From Serratia grimesii NBRC 13537 (GTDB lineage: Bacteria > Pseudomonadota > Gammaproteobacteria > Enterobacterales > Enterobacteriaceae), in assembly GCF_001590905.1 (NCBI RefSeq), contig NZ_BCTT01000005.1, positions 186,001 to 250,000 of the forward strand: 64,000 nt of DNA, given 5' to 3'. A program made the translations under genes and the position numbers. The notes beneath the pieces are model-generated. The model was not told the DNA's origin. It saw only the letters and a program-made list of their open reading frames with translations, and ran no database searches. Shown piece by piece: positions 29,147 through 39,318 of this stretch (its first letter is position 1; each line of letters begins with the position of its first letter).

Positions 29147-30913
29147 ATGAATATTTGCCCTGATATCGCAACATTGCGAACCATCATCCCTGCCTCTGCT
29201 GAGGAGTCCATCGAGGTTGTTTCTTACTATCCTGACTGGCACGGAGACGATAAATTACAATCGGGCGGCGGGGTTTTCATTGCTTCCAATGCTCCTGGCC
29301 TTATTGATGATGCAGGTATTTATATAAAGCCTAATTCACAGTGGACATGGGTTCGCGTGTTGAATAACAACTTGGTATCACCAAATATGTTTGGTGCACG
29401 AGGGAATGGCAGTACAGATGATACCAGTGCGCTAACCGCGGCCTTTTTGACGACATACGACACAGTTTGTCAGCAAGGTGCGACCTACATGACGACTGAC
29501 ACCGTACGAATTAGAAATGGGAATCCTAATAAGAAAGTTATTAATCTTAATGGCGCAACAATTAAAGCTAAACCCGGCCACCTGAAACCATTTTTTGCCA
29601 ATGAAACCTCTACACCTGAAGCCTATGACTATTTACATGGCGTGGAAATGTTTGGCGGTATGCTCTATGGCTGGGTAAAGCGTGAAAGTGTTTATCATCA
29701 GGTTTCTGCACATAACGGATTTGTTGCTGGGGATAAAAGTTATTTCTATCATATGACTGTGCGGGGATTCTGTGATGGTATGGTATTGATGGGCGATTCT
29801 GTCGCTTTTGATGTGGATATTGATGAGTGCCGGGATAATTTAATTGTTGTTAAAAATAATGATAATGTAGTCAGTAATATTACCGGTGGTTATTGCCTTG
29901 GAGATGGTATTTTAGTTAAAGGTAGTAAAAATATTGTTGCTAAAGTCACTATTGTGGGGGCAGGGATCCCAGCCAGTACTTTTGAGCCGGGTTATGTGTC
30001 TGGTTCTATTATTGCTTTTGGGCAGGACAGTAAACTCGATGGAACCACTTCTGATTGTTATGTCATTGATATAAAATGTGGAGTATGGGGTGGTGGTGGC
30101 GTTATTGTTGATGGTGAAAATAATTTTTGTGACAACGTTGAGGCAGGAGACTGCTACTATCTTGAACAGACAAATGCTTCTGCCATCTTAAATGGTGCAC
30201 CGGCAGTGTATGCCGGTGGCAGCAGGCACCGTATCAATAATGTTACTGTTGGGCATTGTATTCGAGGGGTGGAAATACATAATGGATCAAAAAATAATCT
30301 TATTGATAATATTTCTATCGCCTCATGCCGAGTGCATCCAGGATTAAGTGCATCGGGTACTCAGTCGGATTGCCGCATTGGTAAATTAACTTTTGGACGC
30401 CTGATTGGTAATAAAGCTTTAGATCTTAATATGAGTGGCCTGATTATAGATCAGATTATAGTTAATGAGTATGCAAGCGCCTTCGGCAGCGGTGGGAGCC
30501 TTTGTAGTATTAAGAAATCAGCATCAATTGGTAGCTTGGTATTTAACAGTAAGTCGGCAAATAACATGCTGCCTGTAGTGTTGATGGAGGAAAATGCTAA
30601 CATTGAGAGTCTTATTGTGAACAACAACAAGTCCGTTTGTTTGCAAACTACAGCAAGTGTCACCCAACTGCCGCAGAATTTGACCATTCAACAAACGGCA
30701 GATGCCATTGACTCAGCAGTTAAATTATTTGGAGACGGAGCTTCACTCGTTAAAACCTGGCAAATTAAAGGTAACCCTACAATCCTGCCGAGCATTCGAG
30801 GTACAGATACACGGTTAACCATTGAACACTATCCATCCGACAGTCTGCCGTGGAAAGTGGCCTATCCTGCCACCTCAAAAGTCATCATTCTCAGTTCGGA
30901 ATTAATGGCATAG
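29147..30913 (+). CDS. Tailspike-like right-handed beta-helix protein (pectate lyase 3 fold)
   Basis: Protein of 588 residues with no signal peptide. Residues 1-75 resemble the short head domain that precedes the helix in phage tailspikes and depolymerases (LRTII..., SGGGVFIAS, WTWVRVLNN). Residues 81-96 (MFGARGNGSTDDTSAL) are the classic start of a pectate-lyase-3 beta-helix. The rest is repetitive, rich in Asn, Gly, Val and Ile (for example NLIDNISIASC, NNVTVGHC), as expected for parallel beta-helix coils. AAGAGG ten bases before the ATG at 29147 decides the start; the frame is open further upstream but there overlaps cueR. Base composition is clearly more AT-rich than the neighbours and no other phage gene is nearby. 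A polysaccharide-binding or -cleaving role is likely, but no substrate can be assigned. Confidence 0.7.
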   Translation: MNICPDIATLRTIIPASAEESIEVVSYYPDWHGDDKLQSGGGVFIASNAPGLIDDAGIYIKPNSQWTWVRVLNNNLVSPNMFGARGNGSTDDTSALTAAFLTTYDTVCQQGATYMTTDTVRIRNGNPNKKVINLNGATIKAKPGHLKPFFANETSTPEAYDYLHGVEMFGGMLYGWVKRESVYHQVSAHNGFVAGDKSYFYHMTVRGFCDGMVLMGDSVAFDVDIDECRDNLIVVKNNDNVVSNITGGYCLGDGILVKGSKNIVAKVTIVGAGIPASTFEPGYVSGSIIAFGQDSKLDGTTSDCYVIDIKCGVWGGGGVIVDGENNFCDNVEAGDCYYLEQTNASAILNGAPAVYAGGSRHRINNVTVGHCIRGVEIHNGSKNNLIDNISIASCRVHPGLSASGTQSDCRIGKLTFGRLIGNKALDLNMSGLIIDQIIVNEYASAFGSGGSLCSIKKSASIGSLVFNSKSANNMLPVVLMEENANIESLIVNNNKSVCLQTTASVTQLPQNLTIQQTADAIDSAVKLFGDGASLVKTWQIKGNPTILPSIRGTDTRLTIEHYPSDSLPWKVAYPATSKVIILSSELMA

Positions 30914-30920
30914 ATAAAAT

Positions 30921-30943
30921 AAGCCGGGGTAACCCCGGCTTAA
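30921..30943. terminator. Bidirectional terminator
   Basis: AAGCCGGGG (30921-30929), TAA loop, CCCCGGCTT (30933-30941). It lies between the convergent beta-helix gene and ybbJ. The left arm is preceded by A-rich sequence, which gives a T-rich tail on the minus strand. Confidence 0.85.
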
Positions 30944-30947
30944 TGAT

Positions 30948-31418
30948 TTAACGGGATTGTTGGGGTAGTGCGCGGATCACCAGAGTGATGCCTTCGACAG
31001 CGATCACTTCGACTTCGGTGCCCACAGCCAGGTCTTCATTGGCTTGTGCACGCCAACTGCTGTCGCCGATGTTAATGCGGCCCATGCCATTGTGCATCGG
31101 TTCTGTCAGTGTAGCGCGGGTGCCTATCAACTGACGATTACGCTGATTTAGCACCTGCGAACCGCTAGAGGGCGCAGCCGGGCGTTGACGTAGCCAGTAC
31201 CACCACAGATAGGCCACGACAACCGTCAGCACGGAAAAGATCACCCCCTGCCATTCCCAGGCCAACTGCGGTAATAGCCAGACAATTGCACCGACCACCA
31301 CCGCAGACACACCGCTCCATAACAGGTAGCCACTGGCGCCAAGCATTTCTGCCGCCAGCAACAGCCCGCCGAGGGAAAGCCAGAACCAATGTGGGTTTGC
31401 TGCAATCTGTTCGAGCAT
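30948..31418 (-). CDS. ybbJ: NfeD-family membrane protein YbbJ
   Basis: Partner of the SPFH protein QmcA. The 156 residues comprise three or four membrane segments (about 10-80), then a soluble OB-fold NfeD domain (about 95-150) with [28 protein letters not shown]. The stop of qmcA lies only two bases upstream of this ATG, so the two are translationally coupled, the typical NfeD-stomatin operon. Confidence 0.93.
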   Translation of the reverse strand: MLEQIAANPHWFWLSLGGLLLAAEMLGASGYLLWSGVSAVVVGAIVWLLPQLAWEWQGVIFSVLTVVVAYLWWYWLRQRPAAPSSGSQVLNQRNRQLIGTRATLTEPMHNGMGRINIGDSSWRAQANEDLAVGTEVEVIAVEGITLVIRALPQQSR

Positions 31419-31420
31419 GA

Positions 31421-32326
31421 TTACTTGCCTTTGGTCTCTTTCAACAGTTCGGCAATGCCACCTATTGAACCAAGCAGGCTGCTAGCATCCAGCGGCATCA
31501 TGACGACTTTACTGTTGTTAGCGGAGCCGATTTTCTGCAACGCATCGGTGTACTTCTGCGCCACAAAGTAGTTTACCGCCTGGATATTGCCGCTGGCGAT
31601 CGCGTCGGAAACCAGTTGCGTGGCTCGGGCTTCTGCTTCTGCGGCACGTTCACGCGCTTCCGCCTGCAAGAATGCCGATTGACGTTCGCCTTCCGCTTTC
31701 AAAATTTGTGATTGCTTGTCACCTTCTGCACGAAGAATGGCTGCCTGGCGTACCCCTTCGGCCTCCAGAATGTCTGCACGCTTGGTCCGCTCAGCTTTCA
31801 TCTGGGCGTTCATTGAGGCAATCAATTCGGCCGGTGGGCGTACATCGCGGATCTCGATACGGGTGATTTTAATGCCCCACGGGTTAGTGGCTTCGTCGAC
31901 GATGTGCAGTAAACGGCTGTTGATGCTGTCACGTTGCGAGAGGATTTCGTCCAGCTCCATGGAGCCAAGCACAGTACGGAAGTTGGTCATGGTCAGGTTG
32001 ACGATTGCCAGTTCCAGGTTGCTGACCTCATAGGCGGCACGTGCTGGATCGACGACCTGAATAAAACACACTGCATCGATAGCGACGTTGGCGTTATCGC
32101 GCGAGATGATTTCCTGTGAAGGAATGTCCAGCACCTGCTCCATCATATTAATTTTTCTGCCGATGCGATCCATAAACGGCACCACCAGGTTCAAACCAGG
32201 CATCAGCGTTTTGGTATATCGGCCGAAACGCTCCACCGTCCATTGGAACCCTTGCGGAACAATTTTGACGCCAGCGAATACGATGATTAGCGCGACGACA
32301 ATCACGATTGGGATAAGGGTAAACAT
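31421..32326 (-). CDS. qmcA: SPFH/stomatin-like protein QmcA
   Basis: Membrane-microdomain protein, known in E. coli as a suppressor of FtsH/HtpX loss. The 301 residues have an N-terminal membrane helix (about 4-22), an SPFH/PHB domain ([15 protein letters not shown], then [15 protein letters not shown]), a long Ala/Glu-rich coiled coil (about 185-245) and a C-terminal domain ([13 protein letters not shown]). AGGAGG seven bases before the ATG at 32326 fixes the start. It heads the qmcA-ybbJ operon. Confidence 0.95.
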   Translation of the reverse strand: MFTLIPIVIVVALIIVFAGVKIVPQGFQWTVERFGRYTKTLMPGLNLVVPFMDRIGRKINMMEQVLDIPSQEIISRDNANVAIDAVCFIQVVDPARAAYEVSNLELAIVNLTMTNFRTVLGSMELDEILSQRDSINSRLLHIVDEATNPWGIKITRIEIRDVRPPAELIASMNAQMKAERTKRADILEAEGVRQAAILRAEGDKQSQILKAEGERQSAFLQAEARERAAEAEARATQLVSDAIASGNIQAVNYFVAQKYTDALQKIGSANNSKVVMMPLDASSLLGSIGGIAELLKETKGK

Positions 32327-32566
32327 GGCAAACCTCCTGTCAGACATATGTAAACAGATATTACGCCAGCTGCCGTGTAAAGACTAATAAATCGGGGGCA
32401 TTGAACAATTAACATTCCAAATAGGCATGTTTCCAATAATTTTAATTCATTTCATGATGTTGTCTGCCTTGGCTACAGTAAAAAGCAATGTCGCTTTTCA
32501 CTTCAAATATTTGTCATTTTTATTTGCGACTATGCTTTTTGAAATGACATCTTGCCAAGGATTGTT

Positions 32567-33718
32567 ATGGACTCAATCAGTGTTGATGAACTTGCCCCGA
32601 AAAAAGATCGTTGGTATCGCATTGTGGAAGAATTACTGTCCGCAGCGGGTATTACTATCAACGGCAGCCGTGCCTGTGACATCAAGGTACATAACCCCGC
32701 CTTGTTTAAACGCATTTTGCAGGAAGGGTCGCTCGGGTTTGGTGAAAGTTATATGGACGGTTGGTGGGATTGCGAGCGGTTGGATGGGTTATTTACCCGC
32801 ATTCTGCAAGCCGGCGTTGATGAGCGGTTGCCAAAAAACCTGAGTGACATTGCGCGCATCGCCTATGCCCGGTTATTCAATCGTCAGTCTCGTAAACGTG
32901 CCTGGCAGGTGGGCAAAGAACATTACGACATCGGCAATGACTTGTTCCGCGCGATGCTCGATCCCTATATGCAATATTCCTGTGGTTACTGGAAGGACGC
33001 AGAAACGCTGGAACAGGCGCAGTTAGCCAAGCTGAAAATGATCTGCGAAAAGCTGCAATTGAAACCGGGGATGTCATTGCTGGACATTGGTTGCGGATGG
33101 GGCGGCTTGGCGCAGTATGCGGCAGAAAACTACGGCGTATCAGTGCACGGTGTGACCATTTCGGCTGAGCAGCAAAAGTTGGCGCAAGAACGCTGTGCTG
33201 GCCTTGACGTCGAAATACTGTTGCAGGATTACCGTGACTTGAACCGCCAGTTTGACCGCATTGTTTCTGTCGGCATGTTTGAACACGTGGGGCCAAAAAA
33301 CTACGACACTTATTTCCGTGTCGCGTCACGTAATCTCAAACCCGACGGCCTTTTCCTGCTCCACACTATTGGTGCCAACCAAACTAATCTCCACGTCGAT
33401 GCCTGGATAGACAAATATATCTTCCCCAATGGTTGCTTGCCTTCGGTACGCCATATTGCCGAAGCCAGTGAAGGGCGTTTTGTGATGGAAGATTGGCACA
33501 ACATTGGTGCTGACTATGATCGGACGCTGATGGCTTGGTATGAGAACTTCAAACAAGCGTGGCCGATGTTGTCCGAGGGGTATTCTGAGCGTTTCGAACG
33601 GATGTTCACCTATTATCTGAACGCCTGTGCCGGAGCATTCCGCTCGCGTGATATTCAGCTGTGGCAGGTGTTGTTCAGCCCGAAAGGCGTTGAAGGTGGG
33701 GCACGAGTTTACCGCTAA
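32567..33718 (+). CDS. cfa: Cyclopropane-fatty-acyl-phospholipid synthase
   Basis: Adds a methylene bridge from S-adenosylmethionine to unsaturated acyl chains of membrane phospholipids, typically in stationary phase. The 383 residues match E. coli Cfa (382): SLGFGESYMDGWWDCERLD at the start, the SAM-binding motif LLDIGCGWGGLAQYAAENYG near 175, and SVGMFEHVGPKNYDTYF near 240. AAGGA precedes the ATG at 32567. In E. coli K-12 cfa is elsewhere on the chromosome; here it lies between qmcA and cnoX. The 240-base upstream gap is AT-rich and may hold more than one promoter. Confidence 0.95.
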   Translation: MDSISVDELAPKKDRWYRIVEELLSAAGITINGSRACDIKVHNPALFKRILQEGSLGFGESYMDGWWDCERLDGLFTRILQAGVDERLPKNLSDIARIAYARLFNRQSRKRAWQVGKEHYDIGNDLFRAMLDPYMQYSCGYWKDAETLEQAQLAKLKMICEKLQLKPGMSLLDIGCGWGGLAQYAAENYGVSVHGVTISAEQQKLAQERCAGLDVEILLQDYRDLNRQFDRIVSVGMFEHVGPKNYDTYFRVASRNLKPDGLFLLHTIGANQTNLHVDAWIDKYIFPNGCLPSVRHIAEASEGRFVMEDWHNIGADYDRTLMAWYENFKQAWPMLSEGYSERFERMFTYYLNACAGAFRSRDIQLWQVLFSPKGVEGGARVYR

Positions 33719-33746
33719 ATCCCCTTCGTCTTTCCAGCTAAAGCGT

Positions 33747-33843
33747 TGTTGGCTACATATTCGAACCCTGGTTACTTAGTTATCTAAGCTCCCAGGGCTT
33801 CTCACGTTTGCCGCCGAGATGCAGCTTCACGTATGACGGATAT
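33747..33843. repeat. Palindromic intergenic repeat, copy 1
   Basis: A 97-base element between cfa and cnoX. Its centre (33766-33797) is a 32-base imperfect palindrome, CCCTGG..CTTAG..CTAAG..CCAGGG, and its right arm reads GATGCAGCTTCACGTATGAC. A second copy at 47119-47243 has the same hairpin design with compensatory changes. The family resembles the dispersed intergenic palindromes of Serratia and Yersinia genomes. Confidence 0.75.
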
Positions 33844-34698
33844 TTAGTAGAGCAGTGAGTAGAGCTGACGACGATACTTACCCGCCAGCGCGTCGCCGGT
33901 GCCCAGCGCGGCCAAAATATCCATCAGCGTTTTACGCGCATTACCGTTGGCGGCGGCGAGATCTTTCTTCAGATGCCCCATCAACAGTTCCAGCGCCTCT
34001 TCATTACGCCCAACCTGATGCAGTTGCAGTGCTAATTGCACGGCTAAATCGACGTTTTCCGGTTGCTGCTCCACTTGCTGTTGCAACAGCTGAATTTCCG
34101 GCGTGTCAGCGGCCTGTTTCAGCAGTTCAATTTGCGCCAGCAGGCCCTGATAACGGGTATCTTTATCCTGCAAAGGAATGGTCGCCAGCACGGCTTCGGC
34201 ATCTTCTGTGCGGTTCAGCGCGATCTGGGTTTCTGCCAGCGTCAAACCGATATCACTGCGTTGCTGGCTGGCTTGCCAGGCGTCTTTCAACAGCGGTAGT
34301 GCTTCTGCCGCATTGCCTTCTGCCAACAGCTCGGTCGCCTGAGCCAGTTTCAGGTCTTCTTCCTTCGGCAGGAAACGTTGCAGGAGTTCACGGATCATCT
34401 CTTCCGGCTGTGGGCCTTGGAAACCGTCGACCGGCTGACCATCTTTGAACAGATATACCGTCGGCAGCGAGCGCAGGCCAAATTGGGCGGCAATGGCTTG
34501 TTCGGTGTCACAATCTACTTTTGCCAGCAGAAATTGACCGGCATATTCCGCCGCCAGCTTATCGAGTATCGGGGTGAGTTGCAGACAGTGTTGGCTGCGA
34601 TCCGACCAGAAGTAGAACACCACCGGCATGGACATTGATTGTTCCAGCGTCTGGTGCAGGTTTGTTTCGTTAATATCAACAACAGCTTGAGCTAGCAT
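33844..34698 (-). CDS. cnoX: Chaperedoxin CnoX (YbbN)
   Basis: Thioredoxin-fold chaperone that protects substrates during bleach stress and hands them to GroEL. From the ATG at 34698 it has 284 residues, the E. coli length. The thioredoxin domain (about 5-115) has SQHC instead of the CGPC active site, as in E. coli. TPR-like helical repeats follow (about 120-284, with [14 protein letters not shown] and [15 protein letters not shown]). AGAGAGAA precedes the start; an in-frame ATG at 34776 is rejected. It is downstream of ybbO and probably cotranscribed. Confidence 0.95.
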   Translation of the reverse strand: MLAQAVVDINETNLHQTLEQSMSMPVVFYFWSDRSQHCLQLTPILDKLAAEYAGQFLLAKVDCDTEQAIAAQFGLRSLPTVYLFKDGQPVDGFQGPQPEEMIRELLQRFLPKEEDLKLAQATELLAEGNAAEALPLLKDAWQASQQRSDIGLTLAETQIALNRTEDAEAVLATIPLQDKDTRYQGLLAQIELLKQAADTPEIQLLQQQVEQQPENVDLAVQLALQLHQVGRNEEALELLMGHLKKDLAAANGNARKTLMDILAALGTGDALAGKYRRQLYSLLY

Positions 34699-34777
34699 GT
34701 AATTTTCTCTCTGATCTTGCGGAGCCATTGGCATTGAAATGGGGGCGAAGAGGCATTCTTCAACCCCGTCGGCCAAA

Positions 34778-35554
34778 TTAACCGTTGCTGCGCAACACCC
34801 AGTCCAGGCAACGGCCAGGCAGAATGCGTCGTAATACGGTGAGCGCGTGCGCCAGCAGGGTCACCGGATACCGCAGTTTTGCCTTCGGGTTTTCCAACGC
34901 GTGGCGTAATTTGGGTAAAATGGCCTCTGGTGGCAGCGTCAGACGCTTGGCGATACCGGGGTTATGCACCGGCTTATCACTCTGCGCCTGATTGACGTTT
35001 TGAGTAAAGTGGGTGGAAATTGGGCCGGGTTCAATCAGGCTGACCTGAATACCTGTGCCGTGCAGTTCCATCCGCAGCGCGTCGGACCAGGCTTCCAGCG
35101 CAAACTTGCTGGCGGCATAGGCACCGCGCCCGGCACTGGACACCAGCCCCATCACCGAACTGGTCTGAATAATACGACCCTCGCCGTGCGGCAGCATCGC
35201 CGGCAACAGCAACTGGGTTAATTGATGGGTGCCGAACAGATTGGTGGCGAACTGCCGTTCCAACTGCTGACGGGAAATGCTGCTCAGCGGGCCGTAAACG
35301 CCAAAACCGCCGTTGTTGAACAGCCCATACAGGCGGCCGCCGGTCAGTTCGATCACCTGGGCGGCGGCACGCTCGACGCTGGCACTGTCGTCCAGGTCCA
35401 GCTCAATGCCTTCTAGTCCAAGCTGACGCATATTTTCCACGTCTTGTGGCTTGCGACAGGCGGCCAGCACCCGGTAACCGCGGTTACGCAGATCCTGCGC
35501 TGCAATTAATCCAATCCCGCTGGAACAGCCGGTTATCAACACTGCTTTTTGCAT
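34778..35554 (-). CDS. ybbO: Short-chain dehydrogenase YbbO
   Basis: NADP-dependent oxidoreductase; E. coli YbbO reduces aldehydes. The 258 residues carry the classic SDR motifs: TGCSSGIG near 8-15, NNGGFGVYG near 80 (NNAG-like) and the [11 protein letters not shown] catalytic Tyr/Lys near 145-150. The C-terminal hydrophobic stretch ([18 protein letters not shown]) suggests membrane association. It is located between cnoX (80 bases downstream) and tesA (26 bases upstream) on the same strand, as in E. coli. Confidence 0.94.
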   Translation of the reverse strand: MQKAVLITGCSSGIGLIAAQDLRNRGYRVLAACRKPQDVENMRQLGLEGIELDLDDSASVERAAAQVIELTGGRLYGLFNNGGFGVYGPLSSISRQQLERQFATNLFGTHQLTQLLLPAMLPHGEGRIIQTSSVMGLVSSAGRGAYAASKFALEAWSDALRMELHGTGIQVSLIEPGPISTHFTQNVNQAQSDKPVHNPGIAKRLTLPPEAILPKLRHALENPKAKLRYPVTLLAHALTVLRRILPGRCLDWVLRSNG

Positions 35555-35579
35555 AACTTTACCTAGTGTACAACCCTAT

Positions 35580-36221
35580 TTAATTAGACTCATGTTTTAC
35601 TAGAGGTTCCAGGCGTTCCGCCATCCAGGTGGCGATAAACGGTTGGGCATCCTTATTGGGATGCAATCCGTCATCCTGCATCCATTCCGACTTAATCACC
35701 ACCTGTTCCATGTAGAACGGCAGTAGCGGAATGTTGAACTGCTTAGCCAGCGCTGGGTAAATCGCGCTAAAGGCTTCGGTATAACGGCGGCCATAGTTGG
35801 GGGGAATACGGATCTGCATCAGCAGCGGCTGTGCGCCAGCTTGCTGCACCAACGTGATGATTTGGCTAAGATCGCGCTGCAGGTCCTGCGCCGGGAAGCC
35901 GCGTAGACCGTCGTTGGCACCCAGTTCGATCAGCACCCAGCGTGGCTGGTGTTGTTTCAGTAACTCAGGCAGTCGCGCCAGTCCTTGTGCGGCGGTGTCG
36001 CCGCTGATACTGGCATTGACCAGTTGCGGATCACCCGGTTTTTTCTGCCATTGCTCGGCCAGCAACGTCGGCCAGGCTTGCGCCACCGGCAAGCGGTAAC
36101 CGGCGCTTAAACTGTCGCCTAAAATCAATAATGTATCGGCGGCGACAGCGCGTAAACTGAATAATCCCAACAGCAAAAGGAAGGGAAGATGCCAGCGGAA
36201 AACGTTCTTGAAGTTCATCAT
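35580..36221 (-). CDS. tesA: Acyl-CoA thioesterase I / protease I / lysophospholipase L1 TesA
   Basis: Periplasmic SGNH hydrolase. From the ATG at 36221 (MMNFKNVFRW) it has 213 residues with a signal peptide (about 1-27, ending AVAA) and the four SGNH blocks: GDSLSAGY, SGDT, GANDGLRG and DGLHPN. This start is identical in design to E. coli. The first 33 bases of tesA overlap head-to-head with the first 33 bases of divergent ybbA. Confidence 0.96.
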   Translation of the reverse strand: MMNFKNVFRWHLPFLLLLGLFSLRAVAADTLLILGDSLSAGYRLPVAQAWPTLLAEQWQKKPGDPQLVNASISGDTAAQGLARLPELLKQHQPRWVLIELGANDGLRGFPAQDLQRDLSQIITLVQQAGAQPLLMQIRIPPNYGRRYTEAFSAIYPALAKQFNIPLLPFYMEQVVIKSEWMQDDGLHPNKDAQPFIATWMAERLEPLVKHESN

Positions 36222-36875
36222 CTTAGTAAACACGTTGGTCAGGGTGAGCATCAGCTCTCCATCCTTACCGGAGTCGAGCTGGTTGTCAAACCCGCACAGA
36301 CAATTGCCCTGATTGGCGAGTCCGGCTCGGGCAAATCAACGTTGCTGGGGATCCTCGCCGGGCTGGACGACGGCAGTGAAGGGGACGTGTATTTGTTGGG
36401 CGAATCGCTGACCGCACTGGATGAAGAGGGCCGCGCCGCGCTACGTGCTAAAAATGTCGGCTTTGTATTTCAGTCATTTATGTTGGTACCCACGCTGAAC
36501 GCACTGGAGAACGTGCAGTTACCGGCGTTATTGCGTGGTGAAAGCGATCGTCAGAGCCGCGAGCAGGCGGTGCAGTTGCTGGAACAACTTGGGTTGGGTA
36601 AACGTCTGACTCACCTGCCGGCGCAGCTTTCTGGTGGCGAGCAGCAGCGGGTAGCGTTGGCGCGGGCGTTTAGCGGTCGGCCACGGGTGCTGTTTGCCGA
36701 TGAACCGACCGGGAACCTTGATCGCCAGACAGGCGAACGCATTGCCGATTTACTGTTTTCCCTTAACCGTGATTTTTCCACCACGCTAATCCTGGTGACC
36801 CATGATGAAACGCTGGCGGCACGCTGCCAGCGGCGGTTGCGCCTGCGCGAAGGCAAGCTGTGGGAGGAAGTATGA
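36189..36875 (+). CDS. ybbA: ABC transporter ATPase YbbA
   Basis: ATP-binding subunit of the YbbAP complex, of the LolD/MacB type. The 228 residues have Walker A GESGSGKST (about 43-51), the signature LSGGEQQRVALARA near 145 and Walker B VLFADEPTGNLD near 165. It is coupled to ybbP by a four-base ATGA overlap and overlaps divergent tesA at its 5' end. A link to export of lipids or TesA products is an inference from position. Confidence 0.95.
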   Translation: MPAENVLEVHHLSKHVGQGEHQLSILTGVELVVKPAQTIALIGESGSGKSTLLGILAGLDDGSEGDVYLLGESLTALDEEGRAALRAKNVGFVFQSFMLVPTLNALENVQLPALLRGESDRQSREQAVQLLEQLGLGKRLTHLPAQLSGGEQQRVALARAFSGRPRVLFADEPTGNLDRQTGERIADLLFSLNRDFSTTLILVTHDETLAARCQRRLRLREGKLWEEV

Positions 36876-39304
36876 TCTGGCGTTGGTTTTGGCGGGAGTG
36901 GCGCTCGCCGTCACTGCTGATCGTTTGGTTAGCACTGACGCTGTCGATGGCTTGTGTATTGGCACTGGGCAGCATCAGTGATCGTATGGATAAGGGCCTG
37001 AGCCAGCAGAGCCGTGATTTTATCGCGGGCGACCGAGTATTGCGGAGCGCTCGTCCGGTACCTGAAGGCTGGTTGTTGGACGCGCAGCAACAAGGACTGA
37101 AAGTCAGTCGACAGTTGTCGTTCACCACCATGACCTATGCCGGGGATCGGCCCCAGTTGGCGGATGTGAAGGCCACTGACCTGGCCTATCCGCTGTACGG
37201 CAAGCTGGAAACCCATCCTGCCAACGTCCAACTGGCACCGGGTAATGTATTGGTCGCCCCACGTTTGCTGGCGCTGCTGAACGTCAAGGTGGGGGATACG
37301 CTGGATGTTGGTGATACTCGTCTGCGTATCGTCGGTGAAATAATTCAGGAGCCAGATTCGGGCTTCAACCCGTTCCAGACCGCGCCACGTATTATGATCA
37401 ATCTGGCGGACGTGGACAAAACCGGGGCAGTACAGCCGGGCAGTCGGCTGACTTATCGGTATATGTTTGCCGGTACTCCGCAGGATATTCAGCGTTACGA
37501 GGCCCGGCTGACACCACAACTTAAACCCGATCAGCGCTGGTTTGGGCCGCAGGAGTCTGGCAGTGCGTTGGGTAAATCATTACAGCGTTCGCAGCAGTTC
37601 CTGTTGCTGTCGGCGCTGCTGACACTGCTGTTATCTATTGCCGCCGTGGCCGTGGCGATGAGCCACTATTGCCGTAGTCGTTACGATCTGATCGCTGTAT
37701 TAAAAACGCTGGGGGCGGGTCGCAGCGCGTTGCGTAAGTTGATTGTTGGCCAGTGGCTGGCAGTGATTCTGCTGGCAGCCGCCTGTGGTGGACTGATCGG
37801 GCTAGGGTTTGAAGCCGTGTTAATCCGGTTGCTGGCACCTGTGCTGCCAGCTGAACTGCCCGCGGCGGGAACCTGGCCGTGGCTATGGGCAATTGGTGCG
37901 TTGCTGATGATTTCGCTGCTGGTGGGGTTACGCCCATACCGTCAGCTACTGGCGACTCAACCACTCCGGGTATTGCGCCGTGATGTGGTGGCCAATGTCT
38001 GGCCACTGCGCTATTTCCTGCCGGCGACGGCGTTGATTGTCGTGGTATTGCTGATCGCGCTGATGGGAGCCAGCACGCTGTTGTGGTCTATCCTCGCCGG
38101 TATTTTGGTGCTGGCCTTGTTGTTGGGCGGTATTGGTTGGGGCAGTTTGCTATTGCTACGCCGTATTACGCTGAAAAACCTTGCTCTGCGGCTGGCGGTT
38201 AATCGGCTGCTGCATCAGCCCTGGGTCACGATCAGCCAACTGGCGGCTTTTTCACTGTCGTTCATGTTGCTGGCGTTACTACTGGTTCTGCGCGGTGATT
38301 TGCTTGAGCGTTGGCAGCAGCAACTGCCGCCGGATAGCCCGAACTACTTCTTGCTAAACATGACCGAAGCGCAGGTGCCACAGGTGAAAACCTTCCTGCA
38401 ACAGCATCAAATTAAACCGGAAACCTATTACCCGATTGTCCGTGTGCGCCTTACGGAGATTAACCAACAGGTGGCGACCGAGCGGGTGCATGAGGACGAT
38501 CCGGGCGGCGAGGCGGTAAATCGTGAGCTGAACCTGACCTGGCTGGCGGATTTGCCAGCGCACAACCCTTTGCTGGCAGGCAGTTGGCCGCCGAAGGCTG
38601 GGGAAGTCTCGATGGATCAGGGCATTGCCGGGCGGCTCAAGGTCAAATTGGGCGATACCCTGACCTTCAGCGGTGATACCCAGTCATTCAGCGCCAAAGT
38701 CACTAGCCTGCGGCAGGTGGATTGGGAAAGTCTGAAACCGAACTTCTATTTCATCTTCCCGCCGGGTGCATTGGATGGCCAGCCACAAACCTGGCTCACC
38801 AGTTTCCGCTACGACGGGGACGGGCAGATGTTGACCCAGCTTAATCGGCAGTTCCCGACGCTCAGCCTGCTGGACATAGGTTCGATCCTTAAACAGGTGG
38901 GCGGCGTGTTGCAGCAGGTGAGTCGCGCGCTGGAAGTGATGGTAGTGTTGGTGGTGCTTTGCGGCGGTTTGCTACTGATGGCGCAGGTGCAGGTAGGTAT
39001 GCGCCAACGGCGTCAGGAACTGGTGGTGTACCGCACGTTGGGGGCTGGCAAGCGACTGTTACGCAGTACGTTGTGGTGCGAGTTTGCCCTGCTGGGGCTG
39101 GTAGCTGGCATTGCCGCCGCGGTGGGCGCAGAAGCGGCGTTGTGGCTGTTGCAGAGCCAGGTGTTTGACTTCCCATGGGCGCCGACGCCTGTGCTGTGGT
39201 GGGCGTTGCCGTTACTCAGTGCGTTGCTGCTGTCGCTATGTGGTGGTTGGCTGGGCGTGCGGTTGTTGCGTGGCCAGGCATTGTTCCGCAGTTACGACGG
39301 TTAA
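36872..39304 (+). CDS. ybbP: FtsX-like ABC permease YbbP
   Basis: Membrane subunit of YbbAP, a type VII (MacB-like, mechanotransmission) ABC system. The 810 residues comprise ten membrane helices arranged 4+2+4, with two FtsX domains (AVAVAMSHYCRSRYDLIAVLKTLGAGRSAL near 260 and QVQVGMRQRRQELVVYRTLGAGKR near 710) and two large periplasmic regions. GGGAGG seven bases before the ATG at 36872 fixes the start within the ybbA stop. Confidence 0.95.
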   Translation: MIWRWFWREWRSPSLLIVWLALTLSMACVLALGSISDRMDKGLSQQSRDFIAGDRVLRSARPVPEGWLLDAQQQGLKVSRQLSFTTMTYAGDRPQLADVKATDLAYPLYGKLETHPANVQLAPGNVLVAPRLLALLNVKVGDTLDVGDTRLRIVGEIIQEPDSGFNPFQTAPRIMINLADVDKTGAVQPGSRLTYRYMFAGTPQDIQRYEARLTPQLKPDQRWFGPQESGSALGKSLQRSQQFLLLSALLTLLLSIAAVAVAMSHYCRSRYDLIAVLKTLGAGRSALRKLIVGQWLAVILLAAACGGLIGLGFEAVLIRLLAPVLPAELPAAGTWPWLWAIGALLMISLLVGLRPYRQLLATQPLRVLRRDVVANVWPLRYFLPATALIVVVLLIALMGASTLLWSILAGILVLALLLGGIGWGSLLLLRRITLKNLALRLAVNRLLHQPWVTISQLAAFSLSFMLLALLLVLRGDLLERWQQQLPPDSPNYFLLNMTEAQVPQVKTFLQQHQIKPETYYPIVRVRLTEINQQVATERVHEDDPGGEAVNRELNLTWLADLPAHNPLLAGSWPPKAGEVSMDQGIAGRLKVKLGDTLTFSGDTQSFSAKVTSLRQVDWESLKPNFYFIFPPGALDGQPQTWLTSFRYDGDGQMLTQLNRQFPTLSLLDIGSILKQVGGVLQQVSRALEVMVVLVVLCGGLLLMAQVQVGMRQRRQELVVYRTLGAGKRLLRSTLWCEFALLGLVAGIAAAVGAEAALWLLQSQVFDFPWAPTPVLWWALPLLSALLLSLCGGWLGVRLLRGQALFRSYDG

Positions 39305-39318
39305 CTTGCCGTTATTAA

